From: Pegea sp. RAD2-039
Lineage: Eukaryota; Chordata; Thaliacea; Salpida; Salpidae
Reading direction: 5' to 3'
Length of the DNA: 64,000 bases
NCBI GenBank assembly: GCA_034620365.1
Contig: JAQGEQ010000161.1
Coordinates: 496,001 to 560,000 of the forward strand
The position numbers and the translations under genes were made by a program. Every line of letters starts with the position of its first letter. The stretch's first letter is position 1. This document shows positions 62,078 through 64,000 of this stretch, in pieces. Below the pieces are notes generated by a model that worked only from the letters and a program-made list of their open reading frames with translations, searched no databases and had not been told where the DNA came from.

Positions 62078-64000
62078 ACCTTTATTTATAGCGCTTGTTA
62101 CATGAGTAATAAAATTGAAGGTTTAAAAACGAGGTCTTCCCTTTTGTGCATTGTAAGCTTTAAAAATATAATTTCAGGAACTTTAGAATTGAAAGTAACC
62201 AATCCAACTTGAAGCCTTCGAGCGCAGAAGCCAGCAGCTTTTTATCTATTTACTCGATAATTTATTTACTGGCTTTTACCATCTGTTTAAAAAAACCAGC
62301 AAACTTATCTATCCTTAAAATTTGTCTATAAACTTACATAAAAGAATAATTTCGTTAACATCAAATCTTCTTTATTTTTTATTTTACGTTGACATTTTAA
62401 TAACAAAAAAGTGAAAAATAGAAATATGATATATTAGAATGAAAAATAAAAGACGTTTAGTAACCACTAGTTGACAACTAGCAACAAAGCTCTGAATGAA
62501 AACATTTTCATTCAATAGAACTTATAGATTGTTCTTATGATGTATCACAAGAAATAAGCCGACTTATTCAGCACCTACTTATTCTATTGTTATTCTTAAA
62601 AGAACTTCAATGAGGATATAGAAAGCAAAAGTGGAAGAATGCTTCATTTCACTTGGAAGTGGATTAGACTTGTCATATAGAATGTTATCTTTGACTATTT
62701 GTAAGTACCAGATGATATTAAAATTTAAACCACTGCTAGATGTCTCAATCAAACTTCTTTTAAAGATCAATTGCTTTCAGAGATTCTTATTATACAAATT
62801 TATAGATTTTCTATATAAAGTTCTTAAATATTTTAGCTTCCTTTTAGTTTGCTTCAACTCTATCATCAATTTTTTTCCTTTTTTACTCATTTTTACTTTT
62901 TTGTTTGATTTAAATCTACTCTTTGATTGAAGTTCATCTACACTCAAGGTTCAGAAGCTTCGAGTTCAATTTAATTATAACAAAACAAGAAAAATCTGAA
63001 CTAAGAAGTCAGGTTTTTATATGATCTTTAAAAGTTGGTCTACAGAAATTTTCATAACAGATTTTTTAAATTAAAAGATTAAGTTTTACTTCTTGTGAGC
63101 AGCATCTTTATCTCATTAATCAATCTTCAAATTTACGTTTCAATCTGTAATTTTTACTCTTAGAGTAAAATAGATCTGTAGAAATAACATTTTCCTCACA
63201 TAATCATCACTCATAAAATATTAATTTTCAGTGAAAACTATCATCAGCCTTCTAACCTTTTACATCTATTTGTGTCTAAGGTTACAGGGCAAAGATTACA
63301 GCAGTTTCCAACTTGTTCTGTTCAGTGTTAGAGTAAAAACTCTATTAAAAACTAACAAACCATTTGTCGATAAACAGATGATAATAAAAGTCATGAACAT
63401 ATGATAAAATTATCAAAAAATACAAGTCAATAGTAAAAACAAAGTTTCTGGTAAAATTTAGAGTTTTTACAAATATGTAAAAAAGATCATAAAGGGCAAA
63501 TAAAAAAGAACAGGTAATGACACAAAACTTGATTTTAGTCGAAATATTTGTGTGGTGTTGGAAAAACTGACAACTAAGTTTTTTGTAATTCTATTATATT
63601 TCAACTGTTTGGTTTATTTTAAAAGTAAATAACGTTTTATAGGAATAAAAATATGATTTCATTATTGATCTCATAAAAAATTGTTTTTCTTAAATAGTAT
63701 TTGAGCTTATCTACTAATTTACTTAATAGTGTTGAGCAAAAATTAAGTTCACAAGAAAGAGAAATCTTAAAGACGCTAAGAGAACAATTGAAAATCAAAC
63801 ACTGAGAGAAATATTTAAATGTAAACAAAAATTATTCCACATTGAATTGTAGATGAGAACAATAGCTAAACATTTGTATAAGTCAGCAACCAGTGAAAGT
63901 GACTTTTATTTGTTAATCAAGCTACAAAAAGCACTTATTGTGTTGAGAGAGCTTTGTTGTTTTTGATAAAATTTCAGTGGATAGCAGCGAGACAGTCGAG
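62078..64000. other. AT-rich region to the window end
   Basis: No recognisable exon or RNA gene. The last 25 bases follow a TTTCAG and are less AT-biased, so a plus-strand exon could begin at about 63978, but too little sequence remains to judge. Confidence 0.4.

Overview
The window comes from an AT-rich animal nuclear genome (roughly 70% or more A+T by eye). The genes have introns with GT-AG junctions, several of them very short (37, 57, 80 and 103 nt). There is a canonical metazoan tRNA-Gly(GCC), CR1/jockey-type and RTE-like LINE remnants and a tRNA-derived SINE family, and the proteins are typical animal families. The very short introns beside a LINE/SINE-rich background fit a flatworm (trematode-like) or another lophotrochozoan best, but the species cannot be fixed from the sequence alone.

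Left part (1-13.4 kb), gene-dense, all genes on the minus strand: the first two exons of a BBS10-like chaperonin-related protein (running off the left edge); an intronless TRIC/TMEM38 cation channel; a complete five-exon glycine-cleavage H protein (GCSH); and a complete seven-exon carnosine N-methyltransferase (CARNMT1). CARNMT1 sits between the arms of an interrupted inverted repeat, and the right arm has been split by a 5'-truncated LINE.

Middle (13.7-22.5 kb), plus strand: a 4,214-bp head-to-tail tandem duplication. Each unit carries a complete six-exon gene for a small, apparently secreted EndoU/XendoU-family ribonuclease (218 aa). Just upstream lies the remnant of a third unit that has lost its gene body. 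From 22.5 to 31 kb the sequence is mostly repeats (a tRNA-Val-headed SINE, LINE 3' ends) and AT-rich spacer.

At 31.3-34.3 kb, minus strand: a complete eight-exon interferon-regulatory-factor gene of 597 aa. It has a canonical five-tryptophan DNA-binding domain, but a charged coiled-coil segment and low-complexity regions lie where many IRFs carry an IRF-association domain. From 34.3 to 59.4 kb I find no convincing gene. The right end holds a SINE/LINE junction, a 1.4-kb decayed LINE and an intact tRNA-Gly(GCC).

The genes do not form a pathway. They are independent housekeeping genes (mitochondrial glycine cleavage, ER/SR cation counter-flux, carnosine methylation, ciliary chaperonin-like), one immune-type transcription factor and a young secreted-RNase tandem pair. 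Exon models were built by hand from reading frame, splice signals and family knowledge. Every complete multi-exon model keeps one open frame with matching intron phases from ATG to stop.
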